Below are positions 7,913 to 15,857 of a stretch of 16,396 bases of DNA, piece by piece. The stretch is taken from contig CAYZIC010000051.1 in NCBI GenBank assembly GCA_964478335.1, forward strand, positions 1-16,396, in the 5' to 3' direction. Origin of the DNA: CAYZIC01 sp964478335 (GTDB lineage Bacteria > Verrucomicrobiota > Kiritimatiellia > RFP12 > DVOR01). A program made the translations under genes and the position numbers. Each line of letters opens with the position of its first letter. Position 1 is the stretch's first letter. Under the pieces are notes generated by a model. The model had not been told where the DNA came from, made no database searches, and saw only the letters and a program-made list of their open reading frames with translations.

Positions 7913-7939
7913 CAATCTATCCTTCATATTTTTGCCAGT

Positions 7940-7969
7940 AGGATAGCACAGATGCGGCCAAGAAGTCAA
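7940..7969 (-). promoter_or_regulatory. sigma70-type promoter of the protease gene
   Basis: On the - strand TTGACT (7964-7969) is followed after 18 bp by TATCCT (7940-7945), 28 bp upstream of the preferred ATG at 7912. The decamer AAGTCAAGCC covering the -35 box also occurs at the yigZ promoter (15256-15265). Confidence 0.6.
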
Positions 7970-8224
7970 GCCTAAAGGCTGCTGCGCCGCCTAGTTACAG
8001 TGAACAGTTACAGGAAGAGCGCCTGCTGCGGGCAGGACTGCCAGGGAGTGGTCACCTAATTGAGCGGATTTTAGCCTAAGTGACACGGGCGCCTGCGGCG
8101 AGCAGTCAGCGTGAGGTGGCTTGCGAGCGCAGCGAGCGAGGTGAGCGAGGTGATAACAGCCCTCCTCTGTCTTTGTTTAGTGAGACCGCTGTCTTTTGTG
8201 CGAGAGACGGCTGTGGTTGATGTG

Positions 8225-8375
8225 CTTCCCTATAGAGGGAAGGTTGCTTCCCTCACAGGGAACAGTCTCTTCCCTCGCAGGGAATGTTAGCTTCCCTCAC
8301 AGGGAACGGCCTCTTTCCTCGCAGGGAAGGCCTGCTTCCTTATAGAAGGAAGGGGGATTTCCTTATATAAGGAAG
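8225..8375. repeat. array of seven hairpins phased at 22 bp
   Basis: Seven short inverted repeats of the type TTCCCT-N3/4-AGGGAA follow one another. The TTCC starts fall at 8226, 8248, 8270, 8292, 8314, 8336 and 8359, so spacing is 22 bp (five times) and then 23 bp. Unit 1 is CTTCCCT-ATAG-AGGGAAG; units 2-4 have CAC or CGC loops; unit 5 has one T:G mismatch; units 6 and 7 shift to TTCCTT..AAGGAA with compensating changes on both arms. The sequence between hairpins is not conserved. Function unknown; it could bind a dimeric protein or act as RNA structure. Confidence 0.8.
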
Positions 8376-8421
8376 CTGTCGAGGGTCAGCTGAGGGGAGA
8401 TTTGAGGGTCAGGTGACTCTC

Positions 8422-8483
8422 GGGGAGGCTGCGGGGAGGCTGCGCCGTTAGAATGTAGAATGTAGAATGTAGAATGTAGAAGG
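8422..8483. repeat. short tandem repeats (11 bp x2 and 7 bp x4-5)
   Basis: GGGGAGGCTGC occurs twice in tandem (8422-8432 and 8433-8443). It is followed by four perfect copies of TAGAATG (8449-8476) and one changed copy, TAGAAGG (8477-8483). This simple-sequence DNA may vary in copy number between strains. Confidence 0.85.
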
Positions 8484-8723
8484 AGGCGGAGCCTCCTAGA
8501 ACGGCCTGCGGCCTTTTGGAACGGTCGCTGCGCTCCCTGTTGGTGGACGACGGGGACGGGTAGCGTAGGACTGCCAGAGAGATTGTATCACAGAGGACAG
8601 AGGGCACAGAGGCTCGCTACGCTCGCAGTCTGCGAGAGAGAAGTGCGCCTGCGGCTGGCGGGCAGCGTGGGGAGGGAGATGTGGGCACTGAGATTAGCGG
8701 CGGGAGCAGTCCTGCAATAACAA

Positions 8724-8764
8724 GGGGGTGACAAAAACTCAAAATGAGTTTTTTGTCACCCCCC
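8724..8764 (-). terminator. long hairpin after the TonB receptor gene
   Basis: GGGGGTGACAAAAACTC (8724-8740) pairs with GAGTTTTTTGTCACCCCC (8746-8763), with one bulged base and a 5-nt loop. It lies 25 bp beyond the receptor stop on the - strand. The T runs are inside the stem rather than after it, so it may terminate or protect the operon's 3' end. A second palindrome, GCTAGTC-CTA-GACTAGC (8769-8785), sits between it and the stop codon. Confidence 0.6.
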
Positions 8765-8788
8765 TGTGGCTAGTCCTAGACTAGCGGG

Positions 8789-10885
8789 TTAAAAACGGAC
8801 TCGATAGGCGACCTCAAAGGTGCGCCCGTCATTGGGGAAGACTTGCAGGTGACGGGCGGATTCTACGCCGCGCTGGTCAAAGAGGTTCTTCAAGGAGAAC
8901 TGGATTGAGGAGTTGTCTGTCACGGGCATATCCAATGAGAGGTCAAAGGTGTAGAGCGCATCGACCATATAGGCTGAGTCAGGCCCTGCAGGTGGCCGCC
9001 CTGGGCCATTGCCCGCACTGGGACGATCGCCAAAATAGCTCGTTAGCCATTTAGAACGGTACTTAAAACCGCAGCCAAAGACCGCATTATTGAGTGCCTT
9101 GATCTTATAGTTTGACCAGATGCTAAAGGAATGAGCTGGATCGGCATGGAAGTCTTCATCCGAGTCAATCCAGGTGTAAGCAGCTTGCATACTCCAATTC
9201 TTGGAGAGGGTCCCGCTGGCAGCAAGCTCGATGCCTTGTGACCAGGTTTCGCCTTCTTCTTCGTAGATCTCTTCTCCGCGGTTGGGGCTCTTGCTGACAT
9301 TGATTGGTGTATTCTCTTGGTCAATGCGGAAGACCGAGAGGCTAACCCAGAGGTCGTCGACGGGGTTCACGCGCACGCCTGCCTCTTTTTGTACAGCCAC
9401 CCAGCTGCTATCGAGGGTCTTATTGGGATCGACCTTTTTATTTTGGATGAAGTTAAAGTTAGGGGTTTCGGTGATTGAGGCGTTGGCAAAGAGAATCACG
9501 GCATCGGTAATGGCGTAGCTGATACCAAAGCGGGGTGAATAGCTTACGGTCTTTTCATTCTTAACACTCTGGTGTAGGTCAGTTCTCACGCCGCCGAGGA
9601 GGCTGAGCCCCTCCCATGTGGCAACGTCTTGCACGAGGACACCATATTTGGATTGACTCTGTGTATCCCAGGTGGAGGTTTCCCTAAAGTTGCGGCCGCG
9701 TTCTTTGATGTGCGAGAAGTCCACTCCCACGAGTGTAGTATGGTGAAATGCGGCGAAGTCGTAGTCAAAGGTGACCTGCTGAGAGAGCATCACCATCTGG
9801 TCGATTGATTCACTGCTATTGCGAGAGCCAACGGGCGAGTCCCCTGGCACGGTACCGTTGTAGTTTGGGCCTAGATAGTCGTACTTGGAATGGTTGTAGA
9901 GGGTGCCAAACTGCGTGCGGGTGCGCACGATGTCATTAAATTGTCCATGCAATGTGACAGACAGTCCGTAGATGTCAGTGTCAATAAAGTCGTCCTTTTG
10001 GGCAACGGTACCATCCCACCCGCCACATCCGGGCACGGGGCGTTGATTGTAGACGTTGATGCCTTGGTTGCCAGGCTGACGGCCACGTTGCACAAAGGTA
10101 TCGATCGTCAAGCTGAGGCGATCTTCTGCTTGAAGAAAGATCGATGGTGCCATGGAGAACGCACGACCGCGGTCGCCGCCTTTGGGTGTGTAGTCAACAT
10201 TGCTCAAGGTAAAGGCCAATGGCACACGGATGGCCAGTTTGTCGGAAAGGGTATAGTTGCTGTCGAGCGTCCATTTGCCTTGATAGCCAGGACGATGACC
10301 CGCGGTCGCCTTAATCATGACGTCGCTGAAGTTTTCGCCGAGGATGGGACGTTTGGGATGGAGCATGATGGTGCCGCCGACACCGCTTTCGTCGTAGCTT
10401 TGGGATTGTCCGCCATAGGCGCCGCCAATGGGGCCTTTGACGATGTCGACGCGTTCAAGGAGGGTGGGGTCAAAGAAGATACCGCCGCCGCCACGCAGGG
10501 GCATGCCGCCCCACAAGACATCATTGCCGCCAAAGCCACGAATCGTGTATTGGCCTGCATGGCGTGCGTTGATCGTTTTGCCGCCTTGGTAGATACCGGG
10601 CTGGTAGGAGAGCAACTGGTCGAGGTCGGCGGGGTTGCGTTCTTGAATAAAGTCGCTCGTCAGAGTGTCGACCGTAAAGGGTGCGACTTCGGGGGCGAGG
10701 TCGACCAAGGTTGCCGAGGAGGCAGTGGCGATGCGATATTTGGGCAAACGCGCGGCCTTGACGACGACGTCTTCCTTTTGAATGGTCTCGCTATCCTTGG
10801 CGGGCTTTTGGGCGGGCGGGGTGACTGCTTGCGCAATGAGTGCGCAGGGGAGGAGCAAGAGAGCTAAGATGAGGGGCTTTTTCAT
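8789..10885 (-). CDS. TonB-dependent outer-membrane receptor (siderophore-receptor type)
   Basis: The product has 698 residues. A signal peptide (1-20, MKKPLILALLLLPCALIAQA) precedes a possible TonB box, EDVVVKA (38-44). The plug domain spans about 63-180 with the family pattern DLDQLLSYQPGI, YTIRGFGG, GGMPL, LLERVDIVKGP and GGTIMLHPKRP. The rest is a 22-strand barrel whose last strand ends in a terminal Phe (EVAYRVRF), as outer-membrane proteins do. The plug and barrel look most like siderophore receptors of the FpvA/FhuA group; the ligand is not evident. It is driven by TonB-ExbBD encoded elsewhere. I chose the ATG at 10885 because the signal peptide starts there; the frame is open upstream into the permease gene. 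Only 2 bp separate it from the permease stop, so translation is probably coupled and the ABC proteins serve the same substrate. Confidence 0.88.
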   Translation of the reverse strand: MKKPLILALLLLPCALIAQAVTPPAQKPAKDSETIQKEDVVVKAARLPKYRIATASSATLVDLAPEVAPFTVDTLTSDFIQERNPADLDQLLSYQPGIYQGGKTINARHAGQYTIRGFGGNDVLWGGMPLRGGGGIFFDPTLLERVDIVKGPIGGAYGGQSQSYDESGVGGTIMLHPKRPILGENFSDVMIKATAGHRPGYQGKWTLDSNYTLSDKLAIRVPLAFTLSNVDYTPKGGDRGRAFSMAPSIFLQAEDRLSLTIDTFVQRGRQPGNQGINVYNQRPVPGCGGWDGTVAQKDDFIDTDIYGLSVTLHGQFNDIVRTRTQFGTLYNHSKYDYLGPNYNGTVPGDSPVGSRNSSESIDQMVMLSQQVTFDYDFAAFHHTTLVGVDFSHIKERGRNFRETSTWDTQSQSKYGVLVQDVATWEGLSLLGGVRTDLHQSVKNEKTVSYSPRFGISYAITDAVILFANASITETPNFNFIQNKKVDPNKTLDSSWVAVQKEAGVRVNPVDDLWVSLSVFRIDQENTPINVSKSPNRGEEIYEEEGETWSQGIELAASGTLSKNWSMQAAYTWIDSDEDFHADPAHSFSIWSNYKIKALNNAVFGCGFKYRSKWLTSYFGDRPSAGNGPGRPPAGPDSAYMVDALYTFDLSLDMPVTDNSSIQFSLKNLFDQRGVESARHLQVFPNDGRTFEVAYRVRF

Positions 10886-10887
10886 AA

Positions 10888-13635
10888 TTAATCTACACGT
10901 TTGGTAATTTGAAACTTCTTGACCATGGCGGCAATGGGCCAGGGTGCGACGACAAGGGTGACGAACAAGGCAAAGGCGCACCCTTTGGTCACTTGCATCC
11001 AGGGGATTTCAATCATGGAGGGCAGCCCTCCAAAAGACATTGAGGCGCGTGTCATCGCCGTAAAGGACCATCCTAAGCAGGTGCCGCTGACCAAGCTCAA
11101 CAGCATGGCCGTCACGGTTGTCAAGATCGCAAGGCTCATCAAGAGGCTAAAGAATTGCTGGCGCGTCATGCCGACAGCGCGCATGACCGTTAGGGCGGGT
11201 TTCATGAGGCGCACGCTCGCGGTCAACATCGCCACAAAGCCAATCGAGAGCAATGCCAACGACCAGAAGGGGATCTCCGCCAATGCGCCCACCAGATCCG
11301 CACTGTGCATCAAGGTGCCCTCGCTAATCTCGTTGCGCAAGTGAATCTGCGCATTACAGGCCTTTTTGTCGGCGCGGGAGTGGCGTGTGGGATCGACGAC
11401 TTGATAGCGAGGCATGTTGGCGATCTGTTGGATTTGGCCTTCCACACGGTCACTCAAATCATAGAGCGCTTGTCCATGCAATTCGCTGGAGAAGTTGAGC
11501 CACAAAAAGCTCGTCTGCTGCGTATGCTCCGGATCCCATGCTTTGGCCAATGCCTCGGAGACAAAGACTGGACTCAATGTCCCCATGGGCGCACTATTGC
11601 GAGCACGCAACCTGGCACGCGCCGTAAAAAGATGCCAATTCATCTCGACACAGCCCTCGACCACGAGCTCTTGTGTGAGGGTTTTACCCGCACGATCTTT
11701 GCGCACCATGGAGAAACGATCCCCCACTGCAAGCCCCGTATAGCGCGCCAACATCGCCGTGATCACGCAACCATTGGGCTCTCGCACGGTCACGCTCTTT
11801 CCAAAAAAGCCTCGAAGATCGGTACCTAAAAGCAGAACGTTGTTTTGCTTCAAGGTGGCACCATTGTAGGCCTCCATCTTGGCAAAGTCCTCTGGCGCAA
11901 TCACGTACTGATTCGACGTAAAGGGAATCGCCGAGGCGACATCAGAGAGCGCAGACACGGGCTTTTCGACACCTGGCTGCACGCCCTGCGGCATCAAGGA
12001 GACCACCGCATCGGGTAAATTCTCGGAGGGGACAAAGGGCTTGGTCAGCGTCGCCCCCCAAATGTGCACCGCCACAAAGGCGCCCAAGCCAACTGTCAGC
12101 GTAAAGGCCATTCGGCTCGCCAAGTCGGCATGCGCGGTAAAAAGATGCTGGATCATGCGGGGATGAATCCCACACAGCCGTCCCAACACACCGCGCCCCA
12201 ACCACGCCGCCAAACGCAAAATCGCTGGCATGAGCCGTTTGAGTCCCATAAAGTGACAGGGCACGCCAACCAAAAAGAGCAACGCCCCACGCACCGCAAC
12301 AGGATAGTTAAAGGGCATCGCTGCCACGACCAAGGGCATCAAAAGAGCCACGCCAAAAAGCGTTTGACCAATGCCCGTATTCGGCGCGACCACGCGGCCA
12401 CGCGCTTCACAAGGATAGATCACCGCAACCTGCTTCAGCGGTTTGACCAAGCCAATCGCCACACTTGCACCGAGCAGCAACGCCACCGCAATCGGCGTCC
12501 AGATCGTCACACTCAAGCCATCGGGGAAAAGATCACCATTCACTGCGACATACCAATAGAGCGCACCACAACCAATAATCAAGCCGCCTACATAACCAAC
12601 AGCAGCTATCAATCCAGCCTCAGCAATCACAATTCGCTTGAGCTGCGACAAGCTCAACCCCAATGCCCTCAAGCGCATAAAGAGCTGTTGGCGTTGGCGA
12701 ATGCCAATACTCAAGATATTGTAGATTAAGCAGCCCGCAGACAAACAAGCCAAGACAAGCAAGAGCGGCACCTGTTGCAATAAACTATCAATCGCATCGG
12801 TACGCACCTGCTTAAGCAACATCGGGCGCGTGATCATATTCGCCGAATCATCATCTGGCGATGCCTGACGCACCACCTGCGCCACACCATCAGTCGATGC
12901 CCCTAACTTGAGACGAATCATCAAAAGATTGTAGCCCGCCTCAGCCTCGGTAAAGGTCGCCACCTGCGCCAAATTGTGCGAGGCAAACATCGAGGGGAAG
13001 CCACTAGCCATACGGGTCGATGCTGACAAATAGCCCACAATCCGAGCCGTAACCAATCCGTGATTGGCGACGACCTTGATCAAGCTCCCTACTGGTGGCA
13101 CGGGAATGTCATCGCCAAGGCGCGTAAAAGTTCGCGGCGAAAGGACACATTCGTACTCGGTCGCATTAGCCTTTGGCCAACGCCCCGACGCCAGCCCCTC
13201 CGCATAAGGACACGTGGCAAAGGTCGATACATCAGCTAAGCCGCCGACAAAACCTCCCCCACCCTGCACAATGCGTCCATCAGGACGATAGTCGATTTGA
13301 CAACGATAGACACTCGTAGGGATCACCTCAGCCACATCTGGATGCGCCTGGACTGCTGATACGACCTCCGCTGGAATCACCTTATAGGGCGAACCATACG
13401 TCAGACGTTGGTAATTCGCCGTCACATTGTACATCCCACCAGCACGCGCCGTCGACACCCAACAATCCCACTCGCCCATCATCTGGTCGACAAGCGGTTC
13501 GCCTTGATGCCACGTGGTAAAAGAGAGCCCAAGCGTCCACGCCAAAAGCGCTGCCGAGCCAATCACAGAGACAAAAGCCGTCAGTAGTCGTGCACGGTCA
13601 GTTCGCCACGTCGCCCGCATAAATAGCCTATACAT
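10888..13635 (-). CDS. FtsX/MacB-type ABC transporter permease
   Basis: The 915-residue inner-membrane protein has an N-terminal helix (about 18-42), a periplasmic MacB-PCD-like domain (about 43-280), a bundle of helices (about 288-460), a second helix and periplasmic domain (about 508-760), and three C-terminal helices, ten in all. This duplicated FtsX layout is that of large ABC permeases that move lipids, peptides or small molecules across the envelope rather than import solutes. The second start codon (13635) is preferred because AGGAG sits 7 bp before it; ATG 13641 is too close to that site. It lies 10 bp after the ATPase stop and 2 bp before the receptor start. Pairing an export-type ABC permease with a TonB receptor suggests a shared envelope route. 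The substrate is unknown. Confidence 0.87.
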   Translation of the reverse strand: MYRLFMRATWRTDRARLLTAFVSVIGSAALLAWTLGLSFTTWHQGEPLVDQMMGEWDCWVSTARAGGMYNVTANYQRLTYGSPYKVIPAEVVSAVQAHPDVAEVIPTSVYRCQIDYRPDGRIVQGGGGFVGGLADVSTFATCPYAEGLASGRWPKANATEYECVLSPRTFTRLGDDIPVPPVGSLIKVVANHGLVTARIVGYLSASTRMASGFPSMFASHNLAQVATFTEAEAGYNLLMIRLKLGASTDGVAQVVRQASPDDDSANMITRPMLLKQVRTDAIDSLLQQVPLLLVLACLSAGCLIYNILSIGIRQRQQLFMRLRALGLSLSQLKRIVIAEAGLIAAVGYVGGLIIGCGALYWYVAVNGDLFPDGLSVTIWTPIAVALLLGASVAIGLVKPLKQVAVIYPCEARGRVVAPNTGIGQTLFGVALLMPLVVAAMPFNYPVAVRGALLFLVGVPCHFMGLKRLMPAILRLAAWLGRGVLGRLCGIHPRMIQHLFTAHADLASRMAFTLTVGLGAFVAVHIWGATLTKPFVPSENLPDAVVSLMPQGVQPGVEKPVSALSDVASAIPFTSNQYVIAPEDFAKMEAYNGATLKQNNVLLLGTDLRGFFGKSVTVREPNGCVITAMLARYTGLAVGDRFSMVRKDRAGKTLTQELVVEGCVEMNWHLFTARARLRARNSAPMGTLSPVFVSEALAKAWDPEHTQQTSFLWLNFSSELHGQALYDLSDRVEGQIQQIANMPRYQVVDPTRHSRADKKACNAQIHLRNEISEGTLMHSADLVGALAEIPFWSLALLSIGFVAMLTASVRLMKPALTVMRAVGMTRQQFFSLLMSLAILTTVTAMLLSLVSGTCLGWSFTAMTRASMSFGGLPSMIEIPWMQVTKGCAFALFVTLVVAPWPIAAMVKKFQITKRVD

Positions 13636-13645
13636 AGTCATTCTC

Positions 13646-14371
13646 CTAGGCCAAAGCTAAGTAACGCTCAGACACAAATGCAGGATCTTGGTGCGTCTCA
13701 AAATGATTCACCAAGACACCATCTTTCATCAGATAGACCTCATCAGCAGCTGCAGCCACCACAGGATCATGCGTGATCAAGACTATCGACACCCCATGCT
13801 CCTGATTAATCCGTCGCATCAGCTCACAAAAAGCCCGACTCGCTGGCGAATCCAAGTTGCCGGTCGGTTCATCAGCAATGATCACTGCAGGATTAATCGC
13901 CAACGCCCGAGCAATTGCCGTGCGTTGCGCCTCACCCCCGCTCAAACATTCTGCAGGATGATTCGCCCGATGACTCAAACCGACTTGCTCCAGCCAATAA
14001 GCCACACGATCAGCGGGCAACGTCGCCCCATCAAAGAGCGCAGGCAGCGAGACATTCTCCGCCACACTCAAGCCCGGAATCAAATTGTAATCTTGAAAGA
14101 TAAATCCAATATGGCGACGACGAAAGAGCGTACGCTCCCGGTCATCCACCTCAGACAGATCCGTGCCATTGACCACCAGCTTACCAGAATCAGCCGGCAA
14201 CAACGCCCCCATCAGATTGGCCAACGTCGTCTTACCCGATCCACTTGCGCCCATAATCGCATGAAAGCCACCCTGCGGCAGCGTGTAATCAATTGACTTC
14301 AAGACATCTATAGACGCACCATCGCTCTCAAAGCTCTTGCAAACCCCAACCACGCAAATCGATTCACTCAT
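13646..14371 (-). CDS. ABC transporter ATP-binding protein (LolD/MacB type)
   Basis: This 241-residue ATPase has every core motif: Walker A GASGSGKTT (41-49), Q-loop FQDYN (92-96), signature LSGGEAQR (143-150), Walker B VIIADEP (163-169) with the EPTGNLDS stretch typical of the LolD/MacB/FtsE group, and the switch His201 (ITHD). It should power the FtsX-type permease encoded next. AGGAAAACTG gives a proper ribosome site before ATG 14371. It heads the three-gene operon. The 237 bp upstream contain no other gene. Confidence 0.93.
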   Translation of the reverse strand: MSESICVVGVCKSFESDGASIDVLKSIDYTLPQGGFHAIMGASGSGKTTLANLMGALLPADSGKLVVNGTDLSEVDDRERTLFRRRHIGFIFQDYNLIPGLSVAENVSLPALFDGATLPADRVAYWLEQVGLSHRANHPAECLSGGEAQRTAIARALAINPAVIIADEPTGNLDSPASRAFCELMRRINQEHGVSIVLITHDPVVAAAADEVYLMKDGVLVNHFETHQDPAFVSERYLALA

Positions 14372-14506
14372 CAGTTTTCCTATTCATACCAGTTAAAAAA
14401 TCGTACTTCAACAACTAGAAACGCTCCAAGCCATCAAAACGTTCACACAAATCCTCAAAAATCACAAGTAGGCACTAAGGAGGATTTTGGAAGTTGGGAG
14501 ACAGAT

Positions 14507-14526
14507 GGCGTTTAAGAATAAACGCC
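14507..14526 (-). terminator. hairpin between yigZ and the ABC operon
   Basis: GGCGTTTA and TAAACGCC form an 8-bp stem with a 4-nt loop, 83 bp beyond the yigZ stop on the - strand. There is no T run after it, so it is only a possible transcription end for yigZ. Confidence 0.35.
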
Positions 14527-14608
14527 TCAACATACAAACAACAGCACTAAGCACCAGCAGAACAGGCACTAGCTGATCATTGTCCACTGTTACGATTCAC
14601 TCGAGGCT

Positions 14609-15199
14609 TCACCTCTCCAAGGCCACCTTACCCTTGCTCATTTCCCCGACATCAGCATCCAAGCCAGCGAAAGCCTCTTCACGCACCACGCACCGCATCG
14701 CAATCACATCGGTAAAGGCCTCCTCCAACACCTCCACCTCCGTCTCAGCAAAGAGTCGCTTCACCCGATCGTACAAATCATACGGCAACTCCAGTGCAAA
14801 AGTCGTCTTCGCTACCCATTCCTCAGAGACCGCATTCTCCAAAGCCCCCTGCGCACACGCCGTATAGCCATGCACCAAACCGCCCGTTCCCAGCTTAGTC
14901 CCGCCAAACCAACGCGCCGTCGTCAGCAAAAAATTCGTCATGCCAGACCCCTTCACCACCGCCAAAGTCGGCCGTCCAGCGGTGCCCGAGGGTTCCCCCG
15001 CATCCGAGCAACCCAAAACCTCGCCCTGCAGCCCTACGATAAAAGCATAGACCACATGATTCGCATCCGCATAACGCGCCCGCTGCGCAGCCAAGACCGC
15101 CCTCGCCTCCTCCGCCGACGCCACAGGCAAAGCCTCCGCCACAAAACGCGAATTCTTAATCATCATCTCAAAATAGGTTGCTTCTTGCAAAATACGCAT
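14609..15199 (-). CDS. yigZ: YigZ / IMPACT family protein
   Basis: The 196 residues match the UPF0029/IMPACT family. NSRFVAEA (16-23) is the conserved start. GCSDAGEPSGTAGRP (63-77) and TARWFGGTKLGTGGLVHGY (94-112) are its signature segments, the latter usually written RYFGGIKLGAGGLVRAY. A DUF1949-like C-terminal half (about 130-196) follows. In E. coli the homologue is YigZ; eukaryotic IMPACT binds GCN1, but the bacterial role is unsettled, with ribosome- or nucleic-acid-related functions suggested. GAGGAG lies 5 bp before the ATG. It has its own promoter and seems to be a single-gene unit between the ABC operon and the small membrane protein gene. Confidence 0.93.
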   Translation of the reverse strand: MRILQEATYFEMMIKNSRFVAEALPVASAEEARAVLAAQRARYADANHVVYAFIVGLQGEVLGCSDAGEPSGTAGRPTLAVVKGSGMTNFLLTTARWFGGTKLGTGGLVHGYTACAQGALENAVSEEWVAKTTFALELPYDLYDRVKRLFAETEVEVLEEAFTDVIAMRCVVREEAFAGLDADVGEMSKGKVALER

Positions 15200-15233
15200 T
15201 GACTCTCCTCATCTACCTCAAAAAAGAGCCTGC

Positions 15234-15262
15234 ATCATACACCATTCCAACAAAAAAGTCAA
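15234..15262 (-). promoter_or_regulatory. sigma70-type promoter of yigZ
   Basis: On the - strand TTGACT (15257-15262) and TATGAT (15234-15239) are separated by exactly 17 bp, 35 bp before the yigZ start codon. The -35 box lies within the distal arm and T run of the terminator of the gene before it. Confidence 0.75.
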
Positions 15263-15291
15263 GCCCAGCGAATACGCAAGAGGCTTGACTT
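15252..15291 (-). terminator. Rho-independent terminator of the small membrane-protein gene
   Basis: On the - strand AAGTCAAGCC (complement of 15282-15291) pairs with GGCTTGACTT (complement of 15256-15265) over 10 bp with a 16-nt loop, and six T residues follow (15252-15257). It lies 28 bp after the stop at 15320 and overlaps the yigZ promoter. Confidence 0.75.
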
Positions 15292-15319
15292 GATTAAATA
15301 GCACGCATCAGCTACTGGG

Positions 15320-15739
15320 TCATTCAGGCAAAGGCGGCATCGACATCGTCATCACAATAGAAACAAGCAGCGTTAGCAACAAGATAATCCATCGAGAAGA
15401 CTGATCACGCACCTGAGTAGCCTTAAAAATCACTCGCACCACGGCCATGGCCCCACACACCAAGCCCCCCTCAATGATATTCGCCAACGATTTACCCGGT
15501 GTCACCTCCAGCCACGTCAACCCCATGAAGCACAACGCCCACACCCAAGAGATCCCCCACCCCATCAAGCTGTCCTTGAGCAAATCAATTAAGGTAAAAT
15601 ATCCATCTCCCCGACGCCCCATCACGTATCGAATCAACCAGATCAGCCCATACCCGCCCAAAAGAATAGGCAAAAAGCTAACCAAGAACCCCACTAGACT
15701 CAAATCAAAAAGCGTCTCAACAAAAAGAAATACATCCAT
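15320..15739 (-). CDS. small four-helix membrane protein of unknown function
   Basis: From ATG 15739 the product has 139 residues with four predicted membrane segments: SLVGFLVSFLPILLGGYGLIW, a helix around GISWVWALCFMGLTWL, a helix around IIEGGLVCGAMAVVRVIF, and WIILLLTLLVSIVMTM near the C-terminus. A short charged loop (RYVMGRRGDGYFTLIDLLKD) links the first two. I recognise no family motif. GAGG lies 6 bp before this ATG; in-frame ATGs at 15742 and 15751 are alternatives, and the frame is open to 15784. It has its own terminator and lies between a DUF302 gene and yigZ with no evident functional link. Confidence 0.65.
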   Translation of the reverse strand: MDVFLFVETLFDLSLVGFLVSFLPILLGGYGLIWLIRYVMGRRGDGYFTLIDLLKDSLMGWGISWVWALCFMGLTWLEVTPGKSLANIIEGGLVCGAMAVVRVIFKATQVRDQSSRWIILLLTLLVSIVMTMSMPPLPE

Positions 15740-15798
15740 CATCCACCTCATTTTTGGCATAACTATAGCACACCAATCAGCCACAAGTCTAGCAAAAT

Positions 15799-15833
15799 GC
15801 GGACAAAATGCACAAAATGTGCATCCTGTCCGC
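15799..15833 (-). terminator. two-step hairpin after the DUF302 gene
   Basis: GCGGACA (15799-15805) pairs with TGTCCGC (15827-15833). Inside it ATGCACA (15808-15814) pairs with TGTGCAT (15818-15824) across a 3-nt loop, with a 2x2 internal mismatch. On the - strand ATTTTGC follows. It sits 24 bp beyond the DUF302 stop and is a good terminator candidate. Confidence 0.65.
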
Positions 15834-15857
15834 CCTTGACTGGCTAGTAGCTAGCCG

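Larger units (their letters stand above)
7970..8788. other. non-coding intergenic region rich in palindromes
   Basis: About 800 bp lie between the receptor stop and the protease promoter, and no frame here looks like a real gene. Beside the hairpin array and tandem repeats listed separately, it holds many short GC palindromes, such as GCGCCTGCGGC at 8089-8099 and again at 8645-8655, GCTCGCTACGCTCGC near 8612, AGGAGGC-GGA-GCCTCCT at 8481-8497, and purine-rich 'cacagagg' repeats near 8589-8612. A 73-codon - strand frame at 8386-8607 is explained by these repeats. Confidence 0.7.

Noticed and set aside
8225..8375. The hairpin series as a CRISPR array
   Set aside because: Period is 22 bp, repeats are only about 15 bp with variable loops, there is no spacer-length unique sequence, and no cas gene is nearby.
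9890..10867. Long + strand open frame of 325 codons opposite the TonB receptor gene
   Set aside because: It is a composition shadow: the opposite strand encodes a clear receptor, and this frame has no recognisable motif or ribosome site.
12064..12729. 221-codon + strand frame opposite the permease
   Set aside because: Its product is rich in His, Gln, Arg and Thr, as expected for an antisense reading of membrane-helix codons.
14383..14411. TTGAAG, 17 bp, TATGAA with TGG before it, upstream of the ABC ATPase on the - strand
   Set aside because: The -10 box lies only 11 bp before the ATG, so the transcript would lack the AGGA ribosome site that fits this gene.
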